In this document: piece by piece, positions 9,100 to 18,120 of the stretch | Position numbering within the stretch: position 1 is the first letter of the stretch | Layout of the letters: the number at the start of each line of letters is the position of its first letter | Assembly (NCBI GenBank): GCA_011525785.1 | Contig: WYBT01000021.1 | Coordinates: 310,001 to 374,000 of the forward strand | DNA length: 64,000 nucleotides | Source: Planctomycetaceae bacterium | Lineage (GTDB): Bacteria > Planctomycetota > UBA1135 > GCA-002686595 | Direction: 5' to 3' | Translations under genes and position numbers: made by a program | The notes under the pieces: generated by a model | Seen by the model: only the letters and a program-made list of their open reading frames with translations | Told to the model about the DNA's origin: nothing | Databases searched by the model: none

Positions 9100-9240
9100 G
9101 GCGACCGCAACTAGTCCGAGCGCGCGTCTGCGCGGGTGACGCATCGAATGCGGCCCCCGGCGACGCCCCGGACCGCAGACCACACGGCGGGTTCCGACCT
9201 GCACTTTCGCTGACGACGAGCTCTGCCGAGTAGTACGTTC

Positions 9241-9281
9241 AAGACCGTCGCTGCCCCCAACGGCAGCGGCGGTCTTTTTTT
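9241..9281 (+). terminator. Rho-independent terminator after the RRM gene
   Basis: A 15-bp stem with a single G-T pair (arms 9241-9255 and 9262-9276) closes a 6-base loop. The plus strand continues into a run of seven T residues (9275-9281), overlapping the end of the second arm. It lies 142 bp behind the RRM gene and 50 bp before the carboxypeptidase gene, so it separates the two. Confidence 0.88.
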
Positions 9282-9331
9282 GATCCCCCAGCGCTGCGTC
9301 GTCCGCTCGACGTCGCGCGCCCTCGAAAGCA

Positions 9332-11005
9332 ATGCTGTTCACGAACCTGCTCCTTGTTGTCGCCGCGCTGTCTGCCCAGCAGCAGCCCTCGAGTCCGACC
9401 GCTCCCGCGCCCGAAGCCGCGCCGACGCCGCAGAGTGCGGTGGCCGACGAGCGCGCCGCGACAAGCGCCGCACCGACGAGCGCGCCACAGGCCGGCGAAG
9501 CCCCGGCGCCCGCGGCCTCGCCCAGCTCCAACTCGACCAGCTCGAACTCGACCAGTGCGGCGCCGGCGGACGCGGACGGCGCCGGCAAGCTCAGCGACGC
9601 GCGCTGGGACGTGGTGCGCACGCCCCTCGCGCTGACGCTCGAGGGCCGGGACTTGGACTGCACCGCGACCGCGGGCCGCATGAAGCTCACCGACGAGGCG
9701 GGCAAGGCCAAGGCCGAGCTGTTCTTCGTGGCCTACACGCTGAACGGCGTCGAGTCGCCGTCGACGCGGCCGATCACCTTCGCCTTCAATGGCGGCCCGG
9801 GGTCCTCTTCGGTGTGGCTGCACCTGGGCCTGTTCGGACCGCAGCGCGTGCGCATGACCGCCGAAGGCTGGGCGCCGCCGCCGCCCTATGAGCTGGTCGC
9901 CAACGCGCACTCGCTGCTCGATGTGAGTGACCTGGTCTTCATCGACCCGGTCACCACCGGCTACAGCCGCGCCGCCGAGGGCGAGAGCGCCGCGCAGTTC
10001 CACGGCGTGAGCGCCGACGTCGAGTGGGTGGCCGAGTTCATCCGGCTCTACACGACGCGCGAACTGCGCTGGGCGAGCCCCAAGTTCCTGGCGGGCGAGA
10101 GCTACGGGACCACGCGCGCCGCGGCGCTCGCGGGGCACCTGCAAGAGCGCCACGGCATGTACCTCAACGGGTTGATGCTGATCTCGTCGATCCTGAACTT
10201 CCAGACCGCGCGCTTCGACGTCGGCAACGACTTGCCGTACGTGCTGTTCCTGCCGACGTACGCGGCCACAGCGTGGCACCACAAGCGCGTCTCGCGCGAG
10301 TACCAGAACGACTTGCGCGCCTTCCTCGACGAGGTGGAGCGCTTCGCCATCGCCGAGTACCTCCCCGCGCTGGCTCGCGGCGACCAGTTGAGCGGCGCCG
10401 ACCGCGAGCGGCTCGTGGCGCGGCTGGGGCGCTACACCGGGCTGTCGCTGGAGTTCATCGAGCGCTGCAACCTGCGCATCGAGATCGGGCGCTTCACCAA
10501 GGAGCTCTTGCGCGACGAGCGCCGCACCGTGGGGCGACTGGACAGCCGCTTCAAGGGCATCGACCTCGACGCAGCCGGTGAGCGCTACGAGTACGACCCG
10601 AGCATGTCGGCCATCCTCGGTCCCTACACGGCCACGCTGAACGACTACGTGCGCCGCACGCTGAAGTACGAGAACGATCTGCCCTACGAGATCCTCACCG
10701 GCCGCGTGCAGCCCTGGAAGTACGACGAGCAGAACCGCTACCTCAACGTGGCCGAGACGCTGCGCAAGGCCATGACGCGCAATCCGTATCTGCGCGTGTT
10801 CGTGGCGAGCGGCTACTACGACCTCGCCACGCCCTACTTCGCGTCGGACTACACCTTCGCGCACCTGGGTCTCGACCCTTCGCTGCGCGGCGGCGTGTCG
10901 TTCGGCTACTACGCGGCCGGCCACATGATGTACATCCACGAAGGCGAGCTGGCGCGGCTCAAGCGCGACCTCGCGAGCTTCGTCGCGGCGGCGACCAAGC
11001 GCTGA
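9332..11005 (+). CDS. Secreted S10 family serine carboxypeptidase-like protein
   Basis: This 557-residue protein has a short signal peptide (LLLVVAALSAQ), an Ala/Pro/Ser-rich linker to about residue 85, and a peptidase S10 domain. NGGPGSSS lies at 153-160, the nucleophile in AGESYGT is Ser257, the acid in SGYYDLATP is Asp497 and the base in AAGHMMY is His531. These match the Ser-Asp-His triad of serine carboxypeptidases, which remove C-terminal residues from peptides. The protein should act outside the cytoplasm. It is monocistronic: a terminator precedes it, and a convergent symporter gene ends 15 bp after its stop. Confidence 0.88.
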   Translation: MLFTNLLLVVAALSAQQQPSSPTAPAPEAAPTPQSAVADERAATSAAPTSAPQAGEAPAPAASPSSNSTSSNSTSAAPADADGAGKLSDARWDVVRTPLALTLEGRDLDCTATAGRMKLTDEAGKAKAELFFVAYTLNGVESPSTRPITFAFNGGPGSSSVWLHLGLFGPQRVRMTAEGWAPPPPYELVANAHSLLDVSDLVFIDPVTTGYSRAAEGESAAQFHGVSADVEWVAEFIRLYTTRELRWASPKFLAGESYGTTRAAALAGHLQERHGMYLNGLMLISSILNFQTARFDVGNDLPYVLFLPTYAATAWHHKRVSREYQNDLRAFLDEVERFAIAEYLPALARGDQLSGADRERLVARLGRYTGLSLEFIERCNLRIEIGRFTKELLRDERRTVGRLDSRFKGIDLDAAGERYEYDPSMSAILGPYTATLNDYVRRTLKYENDLPYEILTGRVQPWKYDEQNRYLNVAETLRKAMTRNPYLRVFVASGYYDLATPYFASDYTFAHLGLDPSLRGGVSFGYYAAGHMMYIHEGELARLKRDLASFVAAATKR

Positions 11006-11020
11006 GCGGTCAGCGCCGCT

Positions 11021-12397
11021 TCACGCGGGTCGATGCGCGCCGCGCTCGAAGGGCGCGACGATCAGGTAGCCCGCGAGCGCCGCGCCGACTGCGGGCAGGT
11101 AGACGAACTCGAACTCCGCGAAGCTGGCGGCGAGGTACACCACGACGCCGAGTGTCAACGCGCTCAGCGCTGCTTTCGGGCCGCCGACGCGTGTGTACAA
11201 GCCGAACACGAGGATCACCAGCAGCCCCGCGCTCCCGAAGCCGTTGGTGATGTCGATCAGCTCGCCCACGCTGTCGAACTCGAAGGCCAGCCCTAGCGCG
11301 AGAAGTCCGAACGCGCCGACGCCCAGGCGCGCCGTGCGGATCTTGCCGCGCTCGTCGAGCTGCGGCAGCAGCGGGTTCACGAGGTTGCGCGAAAGCAGCG
11401 ACGCGGCGACCAGCAGCGTGCTGTCGACGGTCGAGAGGATGGCGGAGACCAGCGCGCCGGCGAACAGCGCGTAGCCCAGCGTCGAGAGGCGCTCGCGTGC
11501 GAGCTGCGGCAACACTTGCTCGGGGTCGTCGACCGCCATGCCGCTGGAGGCGGCCACGAGCCCGAGCGCGACCGGAATCGAGCCGACCAGGGTGTAGAGC
11601 ACGCCCGCGGCGATCGTGGAGCGTTGAGCGACGGTGTGCGTGCGCGCTGCGCACACGCGCTGGAGCAGTTCCTGCGCGACGAACGAGCCCAGGATCGGCA
11701 GCGCCCAGCTCTCCGCGACCGAGAGCCACGAGTCGCCCGCGCCCAGCCGCAGATCGAAGCGCGCGGGCTCGACCGATTGCAGCGCCGGGAGCACTCCGCC
11801 GAAGTCGCTCGTGACGCCGATCAGCATCACCGCGAGCCCCACGATCAGCGCTGCACCCTGGACGAGGTCGGTCACGGCGTCGGCCATGAGTCCGCCGAAG
11901 ATCGTGTAGGCGACGACCACGCCCGCGGCGATCAACATCGACTCTCCCAGCTCCACCCCCGAGGCGCTCGACACGACATGTCCGAAGGCGCGGATCTGCG
12001 CCGCGGCCCAGAAGATCGAGCTGGGGATCATCACCAGCGCGGCGACGCGCTCGACCGAGACGGAGAAGCGCAGGCGGTAGAAGTCGGCCAGCGTGGTGAC
12101 GCGCGCGCTGTGCAGGGGCACGGCGATGAACAAGCCGGTGAGCACCATCGCCAGGCCGTAGGCGAAGGGCTCGGTGGAGTGGAGCGAGAGGCCTTCGCTG
12201 TAGACCTGACCGCCCGCGTCGACACACGTCTCGGCCCCGAACCAGGTGGCGAAGATCGAGAAGGTCGCCAGGCGATAGCCCAGGCTGCGCCCCGCGAGCA
12301 GGTAGTCCTCTTCGCTCGCGATGCGGCGCGAGACCAGCGCGCCGATCAGGAGTTGCAGCCCGACATAGGCCGCGAGTGCGACCAGGGGCGCGTTCAC
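11021..12397 (-). CDS. Sodium:solute symporter (SSS family)
   Basis: The start is a GTG at 12397, giving 458 residues with about twelve to thirteen hydrophobic helices. Family features include the early EEDYLLAGRSLG stretch, FATWFGAETCVDA in the second helix region, and GALVSAILSTVDSTLLVAASLLSRN, the helix carrying the sodium-site Ser/Thr residues. SSS proteins use the sodium gradient to import sugars, amino acids, vitamins or ions; the substrate cannot be assigned here. It is convergent with the carboxypeptidase gene (15-bp gap), which may simply be chance. Confidence 0.87.
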   Translation of the reverse strand: MNAPLVALAAYVGLQLLIGALVSRRIASEEDYLLAGRSLGYRLATFSIFATWFGAETCVDAGGQVYSEGLSLHSTEPFAYGLAMVLTGLFIAVPLHSARVTTLADFYRLRFSVSVERVAALVMIPSSIFWAAAQIRAFGHVVSSASGVELGESMLIAAGVVVAYTIFGGLMADAVTDLVQGAALIVGLAVMLIGVTSDFGGVLPALQSVEPARFDLRLGAGDSWLSVAESWALPILGSFVAQELLQRVCAARTHTVAQRSTIAAGVLYTLVGSIPVALGLVAASSGMAVDDPEQVLPQLARERLSTLGYALFAGALVSAILSTVDSTLLVAASLLSRNLVNPLLPQLDERGKIRTARLGVGAFGLLALGLAFEFDSVGELIDITNGFGSAGLLVILVFGLYTRVGGPKAALSALTLGVVVYLAASFAEFEFVYLPAVGAALAGYLIVAPFERGAHRPA

Positions 12398-12568
12398 GCG
12401 CGTTCTCCGCGCAGGCGCGCGCCGGCGAAAATCCGGCCCCGTGTGTGGCGAGCGCTCACGGCGCGCTGTGTATCAGCAGCGCCGTTCCCGCGCCAGCCTC
12501 GCGCGCGGAAGAAGATCTCGTGCTCTGCGTGTCTGCGCCGTTCGGAGCGCGCGTTCCGTGCCTGCGGC

Positions 12569-13291
12569 TCAGTGCGACGCGCCCGGCGTTCCCTGGCGGC
12601 GCACGAGCAGGTCCAGCGCGCGCTCGAGCGCGACGCACTCGCGTTCGCCGACCACGCGTTGGACCCAGCGCAGCCGCTCGAGGTCCTCGACGCACTCCAC
12701 GGACAGGTTCAGCTCGGCGTCCGCCAGTTCGGGCGGTGCGCCGCGCCGCAGGATGCGGAACTGTTGCGGATGGCGGTGCAGGTGCGCGGTGGGCCGGCGT
12801 CGCTCGACGCTCGAGCGCGCCTGCGCGTGGGCCAGCGCCAGCGCTCCGAACTCGACCACCTCGCAGCCGGCGCCGCGCGGCATGCGGCTGCCGTGGGCGG
12901 CGAGGTTGTGCGTCAACTGCGCGCCGCAGCGCTGGTGCAGGTCGATGCTGCGGTCAGCCTCTTGCCACGAGAACAGCGGACAGTCGCCGTCGATCAGCAC
13001 CACGTGATCCGCTCCCACGCCCTGGGCGGCGCGCACGCAGCGTTCGAGCACATCGTCCGCGGCGCCGCGGTAGCAGGCCCAGCCGTGTTCGCGCGCCAGT
13101 TGCTCGATCCGGTCGTCGGCGGGGCGATCGGTGGTCGCCACGAGGAAGCCGTCGATGCGCTGCATGCGCTGTACGCGCTCGACCACGCGCTCGAGCACGC
13201 TCGGCCCTTCGATGGGCAGGAGCACCTTTCCGGGCAGCAGCGCGTTCTCGACGCGCGCGAGGACGATGGCGACGACCTTTTCGTAGCGCAT
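12569..13291 (-). CDS. SpsF-like cytidylyltransferase
   Basis: The 240-residue protein starts VVAIVLARVENALLPGKVLLPI, a variant of the nucleotide-binding start of CMP-sugar cytidylyltransferases of the SpsF/NeuA group (usually QARxxSxRLPGK). It continues with LVATTDRPADDRIEQLA and LIDGDCPLF, where the Asp residues bind Mg-CTP. Such enzymes activate acidic sugars for surface polysaccharides. Two positions of the start motif are altered (Leu for Gln, Glu-Asn for the usual Gly-Ser), so activity is not certain. It is divergent from the B3/4-domain gene, 120 bp away. Confidence 0.78.
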   Translation of the reverse strand: MRYEKVVAIVLARVENALLPGKVLLPIEGPSVLERVVERVQRMQRIDGFLVATTDRPADDRIEQLAREHGWACYRGAADDVLERCVRAAQGVGADHVVLIDGDCPLFSWQEADRSIDLHQRCGAQLTHNLAAHGSRMPRGAGCEVVEFGALALAHAQARSSVERRRPTAHLHRHPQQFRILRRGAPPELADAELNLSVECVEDLERLRWVQRVVGERECVALERALDLLVRRQGTPGASH

Positions 13292-13411
13292 GGCGGTGGA
13301 GTGGGGAGGAGCCTGTCGACCTGCGCCTCGCCCGCGCTTGACTCGCGCGGCGCGCGAGCGCCCGCGGATGGGACGCTGGCGCTAGCGCGAGATCGGAAGT
13401 CCAATTCACAC

Positions 13412-14059
13412 ATGCTTCAACTCGCGCTCGACGCCCACCCGCTGCTGTGTGCGGCGGCCTTCACCTGCCGCTTCCCGCGTCCCCTGGGCGAGCTGGAGAG
13501 CTCTGCGCAACTGCTCGCGCTGCACGCGCCGAGTGCGGCGACGCCGCTCAGCCGCAGCGAGGCTCTGCGCGGTGCGGTGCGCGACCTCTTGCGCCACGGC
13601 GGCTACAAGCCCACCGGCCGCGGCAAACCGTCGTCGGAGTACCTCGCACGCGCTGCCGAAGAAGGCGGCCTGCCGCGCATCAACCTCGCAGTCGACGCCT
13701 GCAACGCCGTCTCGTTGCACTCGGGGCTGCCGATCAGCGTGGTCGACCTCGAACTCGCGCCCGGCCCGCATCGACTCGGGCTCGCCGGTCCCGATTCCAC
13801 CTACGTGTTCAACGCCTCGGGCCAGACGATCGACATCGAAGGGCTGCTCTGCCTGTTCGACGCGCAGGGACCGTGCGCGAACGCTGTGAAGGACGCGCAG
13901 CGCACCAAAACGCACGTCGCGACGCGCAGCACGTTGAGCGTCGTGTGGGGAGTCAAGGGCTTCGAAGAGCACGTCGCGCGCGCCAGCGCGTGGTACCGCG
14001 AGCTGCTCGAGGCCGCGGGCTGTGCGACGCAGGACGTCGAGCTGTGCGCGAGCGCCTGA
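13412..14059 (+). CDS. Stand-alone B3/B4 tRNA-binding-domain protein
   Basis: The ATG at 13412 gives 215 residues; the longer upstream frame is a shadow of the symporter and cytidylyltransferase genes. The sequence matches the B3/B4 fold of phenylalanyl-tRNA synthetase beta chains as found in free-standing proteins: KPTGRGKPSSEYLARA, then LPRINLAVDACNAVSLHSGLPISVVDL, and near the end a TKTHVATRSTLSVVWG stretch. In PheT this domain is involved in editing misacylated tRNA; free-standing forms are thought to deacylate mischarged tRNAs, but most are uncharacterised. It lies 31 bp before the acyl-chemistry cluster and may share its promoter. Confidence 0.8.
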   Translation: MLQLALDAHPLLCAAAFTCRFPRPLGELESSAQLLALHAPSAATPLSRSEALRGAVRDLLRHGGYKPTGRGKPSSEYLARAAEEGGLPRINLAVDACNAVSLHSGLPISVVDLELAPGPHRLGLAGPDSTYVFNASGQTIDIEGLLCLFDAQGPCANAVKDAQRTKTHVATRSTLSVVWGVKGFEEHVARASAWYRELLEAAGCATQDVELCASA

Positions 14060-14090
14060 GCGCGCGTTCGGCTCGCTCTGAGCAATCGCG

Positions 14091-15101
14091 ATGATGCGTT
14101 GGAGCGTGCTCAAGTCGCCGCGTGTCCTCGCGCTTGCGAGCCTGGCTGCGCTTGCGACGCTCGAATTCGCCCTGCGCGCCGCGGGCTTCGCCGCCGTGCC
14201 CGTCACCGAGCCGCACCGCGAGCTGGGCTGGCTCACGCTGCCCGATCAGGAGCGCCCCGGCGCGCACGGCGAGGGGCTGTCGATCAACGCCTGGGGCTTT
14301 CGCGACCGCGACTGGACGGCGCTCGAGTCCGAGCCGCAGCTCGAGCGCATCGCGTTCCTCGGCGACTCGCGCGCGTACGCAGCGAGCGTTCCCGTCGAGC
14401 AAGGCTTCGTGCGCGACACGGAACTCGCGTTCAGCGACTGTCCTGCGCCGTTCTGGGCGATGAACTTCGCCCAGCCCGGCTACGGCCTCGAGCAGATGCA
14501 GCGCCTGTACTCCATCGCCGTGCGCGCCTGGAAACCCAGCACGGTCGTCGTGTGCGTCGGAAGCCTCTCGATCCAGCCCACGCCGCCGCCCTTCGAGCGC
14601 CGCGACTTCCCCTTGCGGCGGCTGGCGATGCGCACGGCGCTGTGGGACTTCCTCGATCAGTACGTGCTGCGCGACGCCCACTCGTTCGACGCAGCGTGGG
14701 AGCGCGCGGGCCTGGCCGACGAGGCGCGTGCCGCGCGCGACGGGTTCCGCATCGCTCGCGAGGCGCCGTTCGAGCCCGAGGCCGAGCCGTTGTGGGCGCG
14801 CGCTCGCGAGCGACTCGCGCAGCTCGAGCGCGAGGTCGCGCGGGACGGAGCGCGCCTGGTTGTGCTCGTGCTGCCGCGCGCCGACGAACTTGCGCCCGAG
14901 CGAGCCAGCGAGCTCGTGCGTCGCTGGAAGGCCTGCGCAGCGGCTTGCGACCGAACTCCGGTGCTCGTGGACGCGTCCGCAGCGCTGCGCGAAGTTGCAC
15001 AGCCGTTCTCAAGTCGCGATGCGCTGCACTTCAGCGAATCCGGCCACGCGGCGGTCGCCAGTGCGTTGCTCGACGGCGTGCCCTGGGTCGCCCCCAGGTA
15101 G
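14091..15101 (+). CDS. Membrane-anchored SGNH/GDSL-hydrolase-like protein
   Basis: This 336-residue protein starts with one membrane segment (residues ~10-35). The block I motif is FLGDSRAYA, with Ser in the nucleophile position, and the C-terminal DALHFSESGHAAVA supplies the Asp-x-x-His pair of SGNH enzymes. Proteins of this shape often work with MBOAT acyltransferases in moving acyl groups onto extracellular glycans (DltD/DltB and AlgX/AlgI are precedents), and an MBOAT gene ends this cluster at 22089-23513. The start has two ATGs in a row (14091, 14094). It is the first gene of the presumed cluster; substrate unknown. Confidence 0.75.
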   Translation: MMRWSVLKSPRVLALASLAALATLEFALRAAGFAAVPVTEPHRELGWLTLPDQERPGAHGEGLSINAWGFRDRDWTALESEPQLERIAFLGDSRAYAASVPVEQGFVRDTELAFSDCPAPFWAMNFAQPGYGLEQMQRLYSIAVRAWKPSTVVVCVGSLSIQPTPPPFERRDFPLRRLAMRTALWDFLDQYVLRDAHSFDAAWERAGLADEARAARDGFRIAREAPFEPEAEPLWARARERLAQLEREVARDGARLVVLVLPRADELAPERASELVRRWKACAAACDRTPVLVDASAALREVAQPFSSRDALHFSESGHAAVASALLDGVPWVAPR

Positions 15102-15171
15102 ATGCCCCCGCGCATCGCGATTAGCATGGAATCGGCGAACCCGATTCGAACATGTCGACATCTTGAACTCC

Positions 15172-16155
15172 GTGTCAACGTCCGTCCGAGTTGCGGCGAC
15201 CGGCTGCTACCTGCCGCCCGATGTTCTCACCAATCGGCAGTTGATCGAGCGCTTGTCCCTCGACGTTGACGAAGCCTGGATCGAGTCGCGCACCGGCATC
15301 CGGCAGCGCCACTGGATGGCCCCGGGGCAGACGACTTCGGACATGCTGGTCGAGTGCGCGCGCTCGATCCTGGCCGAGGCGGGCTTGGAGCCGCGCGCAG
15401 TCGAGCGGCTGATCGTCGCCACCGTCTCGCCCGATCACCCCAGCCCTTCGACCGCCACGATCGTCGCGCGCAAGCTGGGCGCGCGCTGCGCGGCCTTCGA
15501 CATTTCCGCGGCCTGCGCGGGGTTTCTCTACGGACTCGATCTGGCGCGCGGCGCAATTGCGACCGGCGCGCGCAACGTCCTGGTGCTCTCAGCGGATGCG
15601 CGCAGCCGCTACATCGATCCGCGGGACCGCCGCGGCGCGGTGCTGTTCTCCGACGGCGCCGCAGGAGCGCTAGTCGTTCCGTCGGAGCAGCCCGGCTTGA
15701 TCGAGGTCGTGATCGGCGCCGAGGGCCTCGAGCACATGGGCGCGTGGATTCCTGCGGGCGGCGCCGCGCGACCCGCGACGCGCGAGACCGTGGACGCTGG
15801 TGCGCACTACCTGCAGGTCGACGGCTTCCGCGAGATCTTCGAGCAGTTCAAGGCCTTCACGCGCGAGGCGGTGCACAGCGTGCTCGAGCGCAGCGGCCAC
15901 ACACTCGGCGACGTCGACGTGTTCATCACGCACCAGGGCAACGCCTTCCTGGTGCGCGAGATCGTCGCGGATCTGGGCGTCGATCCGGCGCGCGCCATCG
16001 ACGACGTTGCACGGCACGGGAACACCTCGGGCGCGACCGTTCCGATCGCGCTGGCCGAAGCGCGCGCGAGCGGACGCATCCGCGCCGGGGACCTGGTGCT
16101 GATGACTTCTGTGGGCGCGGGTTGGACCTTCGGGGCCGCGTTGCACCGCTTCTGA
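15172..16155 (+). CDS. 3-oxoacyl-ACP synthase III (KAS III), catalytic
   Basis: The start is a GTG at 15172 (327 residues) or a TTG nine bases upstream; no clear ribosome site decides it. The protein has the full thiolase-fold triad of KAS III: Cys115 in AACAGFLYG, His254 in THQGN and Asn284 in HGNTSGAT. The family condenses a CoA- or ACP-bound acyl primer with malonyl-ACP, or joins acyl groups in specialised pathways. It has its own ligase, ACP and inactive homologue directly downstream. I therefore infer specialised acyl chemistry rather than housekeeping fatty-acid initiation, although the latter cannot be excluded. Confidence 0.88.
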   Translation: MSTSVRVAATGCYLPPDVLTNRQLIERLSLDVDEAWIESRTGIRQRHWMAPGQTTSDMLVECARSILAEAGLEPRAVERLIVATVSPDHPSPSTATIVARKLGARCAAFDISAACAGFLYGLDLARGAIATGARNVLVLSADARSRYIDPRDRRGAVLFSDGAAGALVVPSEQPGLIEVVIGAEGLEHMGAWIPAGGAARPATRETVDAGAHYLQVDGFREIFEQFKAFTREAVHSVLERSGHTLGDVDVFITHQGNAFLVREIVADLGVDPARAIDDVARHGNTSGATVPIALAEARASGRIRAGDLVLMTSVGAGWTFGAALHRF

Positions 16156-16249
16156 GGCGTCAGATGATCGTGCGAGCAGGTTCACAGCACACCGCGCCCT
16201 TCGCGGGAAGTTCGCCGCGAGCTGCGCGCGCGGCCGTGGAGCCTCGCGC

Positions 16250-17857
16250 ATGAGCGTCAACGCAGAACGACGCATCGAGTCGCTGCTCGAAGCCAGCGCT
16301 CAGCGCACGCCCGAAGCGCTCGCGGTCCGCGATGAGAAGTCTGCGCACAGCTACGCGGAGCTCGCGGACCTCGCGCACAGGCTCGCTGCGGCGCTTGCTC
16401 GTGTGGGAGTCGGCCCAGGCGACCGCGTCGCGCTGCTGGCGCGCAATCGGGCCGAGAGCGTCGCGTTGTACTTCGCCGCCGCGCAACTCGACGCCGTACT
16501 GGTCCCGCTCAACTGGCGCCTGGCGCCGCTCGAACAAGTCTGGATCCTCGAACACTGCCGCGCGCGCGTGCTGTTCGCCGAAGCGAGCTTGGCCCGCGCC
16601 CTGGACCGGAATGCGACGTCGCAACTCGAGCGCATCGTGTTCGACGAGCCCGTCGAAGGCTGGCGCGAGTTCGCCGAGTTCCTGACGCTCGAACCTGCGC
16701 AATTGCGGGCCGCAGCGGACGCGTCGACGGACGCGCTCGATCGCCCCGCGGTGCAGATGTACACCAGCGGCACGACCGGTAGGCCCAAGGGCGCGATGCT
16801 CAGTCACCGCAACGTGAGCGCGATGACTGCTGCGTGGCTGGCCGACATGCCGCTCGACGGCGCGCGCAGCCGCTTCCTGCAGGTCACGCCGCTGTTTCAC
16901 GTCGGCGGCATGCTGATGACCATGAGCGTGATCGCGGCGGGCAGCGAGTTGCACCTGCTGGCCCAGTTCGATCCCGCGCTCGCGCTCGCGGCGCTGGAGC
17001 GCGAACGCATCACGCACACGCTGATGGTGCCCGCCATGGTGCAGTGGTGCCTCGCCGAGCACGCGCATCGCCCCGTGCGTTTCCCGCACCTGGAGCTGAT
17101 GGCCTACGGCGCGGCGCCGATGCCCGTGCCCACATTGCTCCGCGCGATGGAGGTCTTCGAGTGCAGCTTCCTGCAGGGATACGGGCTCACCGAGACCGCG
17201 GGCGTGCTGCTCACGTTGACTCCACACGATCACCGCTGGCCTTCCGAGCAGCCCGCGCCCGCGCGACTGGCCTCGGCGGGGCGCGCAGTGGCGTGCTCGC
17301 AGGTGCGCGTGGTCGACGAGCAGGGCCGCGACGTGAAGCCCTGTGCGGCGGAGCGCGGTGCTGCAGGCGCCGCTGAAGTCGGCGAGATCATCGCCCGCGG
17401 CGCGAACGTGATGCTCGGCTACGACCGCGATGCCACGGCCAGCGCCGAGGCGCTCGCCGACGGCTGGCTGCGCACTGGCGACCTCGCCTGGGTCGACGAA
17501 CAGGGCTACGTGTACGTCGTCGATCGACGCAAGGACATGCTGCTCGTCGGCGGAGAGAACGTCTATCCGCGCGAGGTCGAGAACGTGCTGCTCGCGCAGC
17601 CCGACGTCGCGGATGCGGCCGTGATCGGCATCCCGCACGAGACCTGGGGTGAGGAGCCGCTGGCGTTCGTGGTCGCGCGCGAGGGCAGCGCACCCGACGC
17701 CCGCGCGCTGATCCGTCGCTGCCGCGAGCAGCTCGCGCGCTACAAGTGTCCCGCTCGCATCGAGTTCGTCGCCGCCCTGCCGCGCAACTCGGCCGGCAAG
17801 CTCCAGAAGAACCTGCTGAGAGAACCGTTCTGGCGCGGACGCTCGCGCAAGGTTTGA
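16250..17857 (+). CDS. Acyl-CoA/acyl-ACP ligase (AMP-dependent synthetase)
   Basis: This 535-residue adenylate-forming enzyme has the P-loop TSGTTGRPKGAM, the YGLTET motif (QGYGLTETAGVLL), TGDLAW, a DRRKDML hinge and the C-terminal lysine in RNSAGKLQKN. Its stop is two bases before the ATG of the acyl carrier protein gene. That close coupling suggests it loads a carboxylic acid onto this dedicated ACP, or supplies an acyl-CoA to the neighbouring KAS III proteins. About 27% of sites near the end are Arg or Ala-rich, like the rest of the cluster, with no sign of recent transfer. Confidence 0.88.
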   Translation: MSVNAERRIESLLEASAQRTPEALAVRDEKSAHSYAELADLAHRLAAALARVGVGPGDRVALLARNRAESVALYFAAAQLDAVLVPLNWRLAPLEQVWILEHCRARVLFAEASLARALDRNATSQLERIVFDEPVEGWREFAEFLTLEPAQLRAAADASTDALDRPAVQMYTSGTTGRPKGAMLSHRNVSAMTAAWLADMPLDGARSRFLQVTPLFHVGGMLMTMSVIAAGSELHLLAQFDPALALAALERERITHTLMVPAMVQWCLAEHAHRPVRFPHLELMAYGAAPMPVPTLLRAMEVFECSFLQGYGLTETAGVLLTLTPHDHRWPSEQPAPARLASAGRAVACSQVRVVDEQGRDVKPCAAERGAAGAAEVGEIIARGANVMLGYDRDATASAEALADGWLRTGDLAWVDEQGYVYVVDRRKDMLLVGGENVYPREVENVLLAQPDVADAAVIGIPHETWGEEPLAFVVAREGSAPDARALIRRCREQLARYKCPARIEFVAALPRNSAGKLQKNLLREPFWRGRSRKV

Positions 17858-17859
17858 GC

Positions 17860-18120
17860 ATGGGCCACAACCACGACGAACAACTCGCCTCCAAAGTCCG
17901 CGCGATGCTGGAGGAGTCGACGCAGGCCGCGGCCGGCAGCCTCGAGTCGAGCCAGGTGCTCAAGGAGCTCGACGGCTGGGACTCGCTGGGCGTCGTGATG
18001 TTCATCGGGCTGGTGCTCGAGCAACTGAGCGTGGAGTTGTCCGTGCACGAACTCCGCGACTGCGCGCGCATCGCCGACCTCGAGGCGCTGGTCGCGGCGC
18101 GCGTGGGGGCGCGGTCTTGA
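17860..18120 (+). CDS. Acyl carrier protein
   Basis: The ATG at 17860 gives an 86-residue acidic protein. The sequence ELDGWDSLGVVMFI carries the DSL motif, in which Ser42 would receive the 4'-phosphopantetheine arm. The helices around it (residues ~10-20 and ~43-58) fit the four-helix ACP fold. It follows the ligase by 2 bp, and its TGA overlaps the start of the KAS III-like gene as TTGA. Being placed between an acyl ligase and two KAS III homologues, it probably carries the growing or activated acyl chain of this cluster rather than serving general fatty-acid synthesis. Confidence 0.87.
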   Translation: MGHNHDEQLASKVRAMLEESTQAAAGSLESSQVLKELDGWDSLGVVMFIGLVLEQLSVELSVHELRDCARIADLEALVAARVGARS

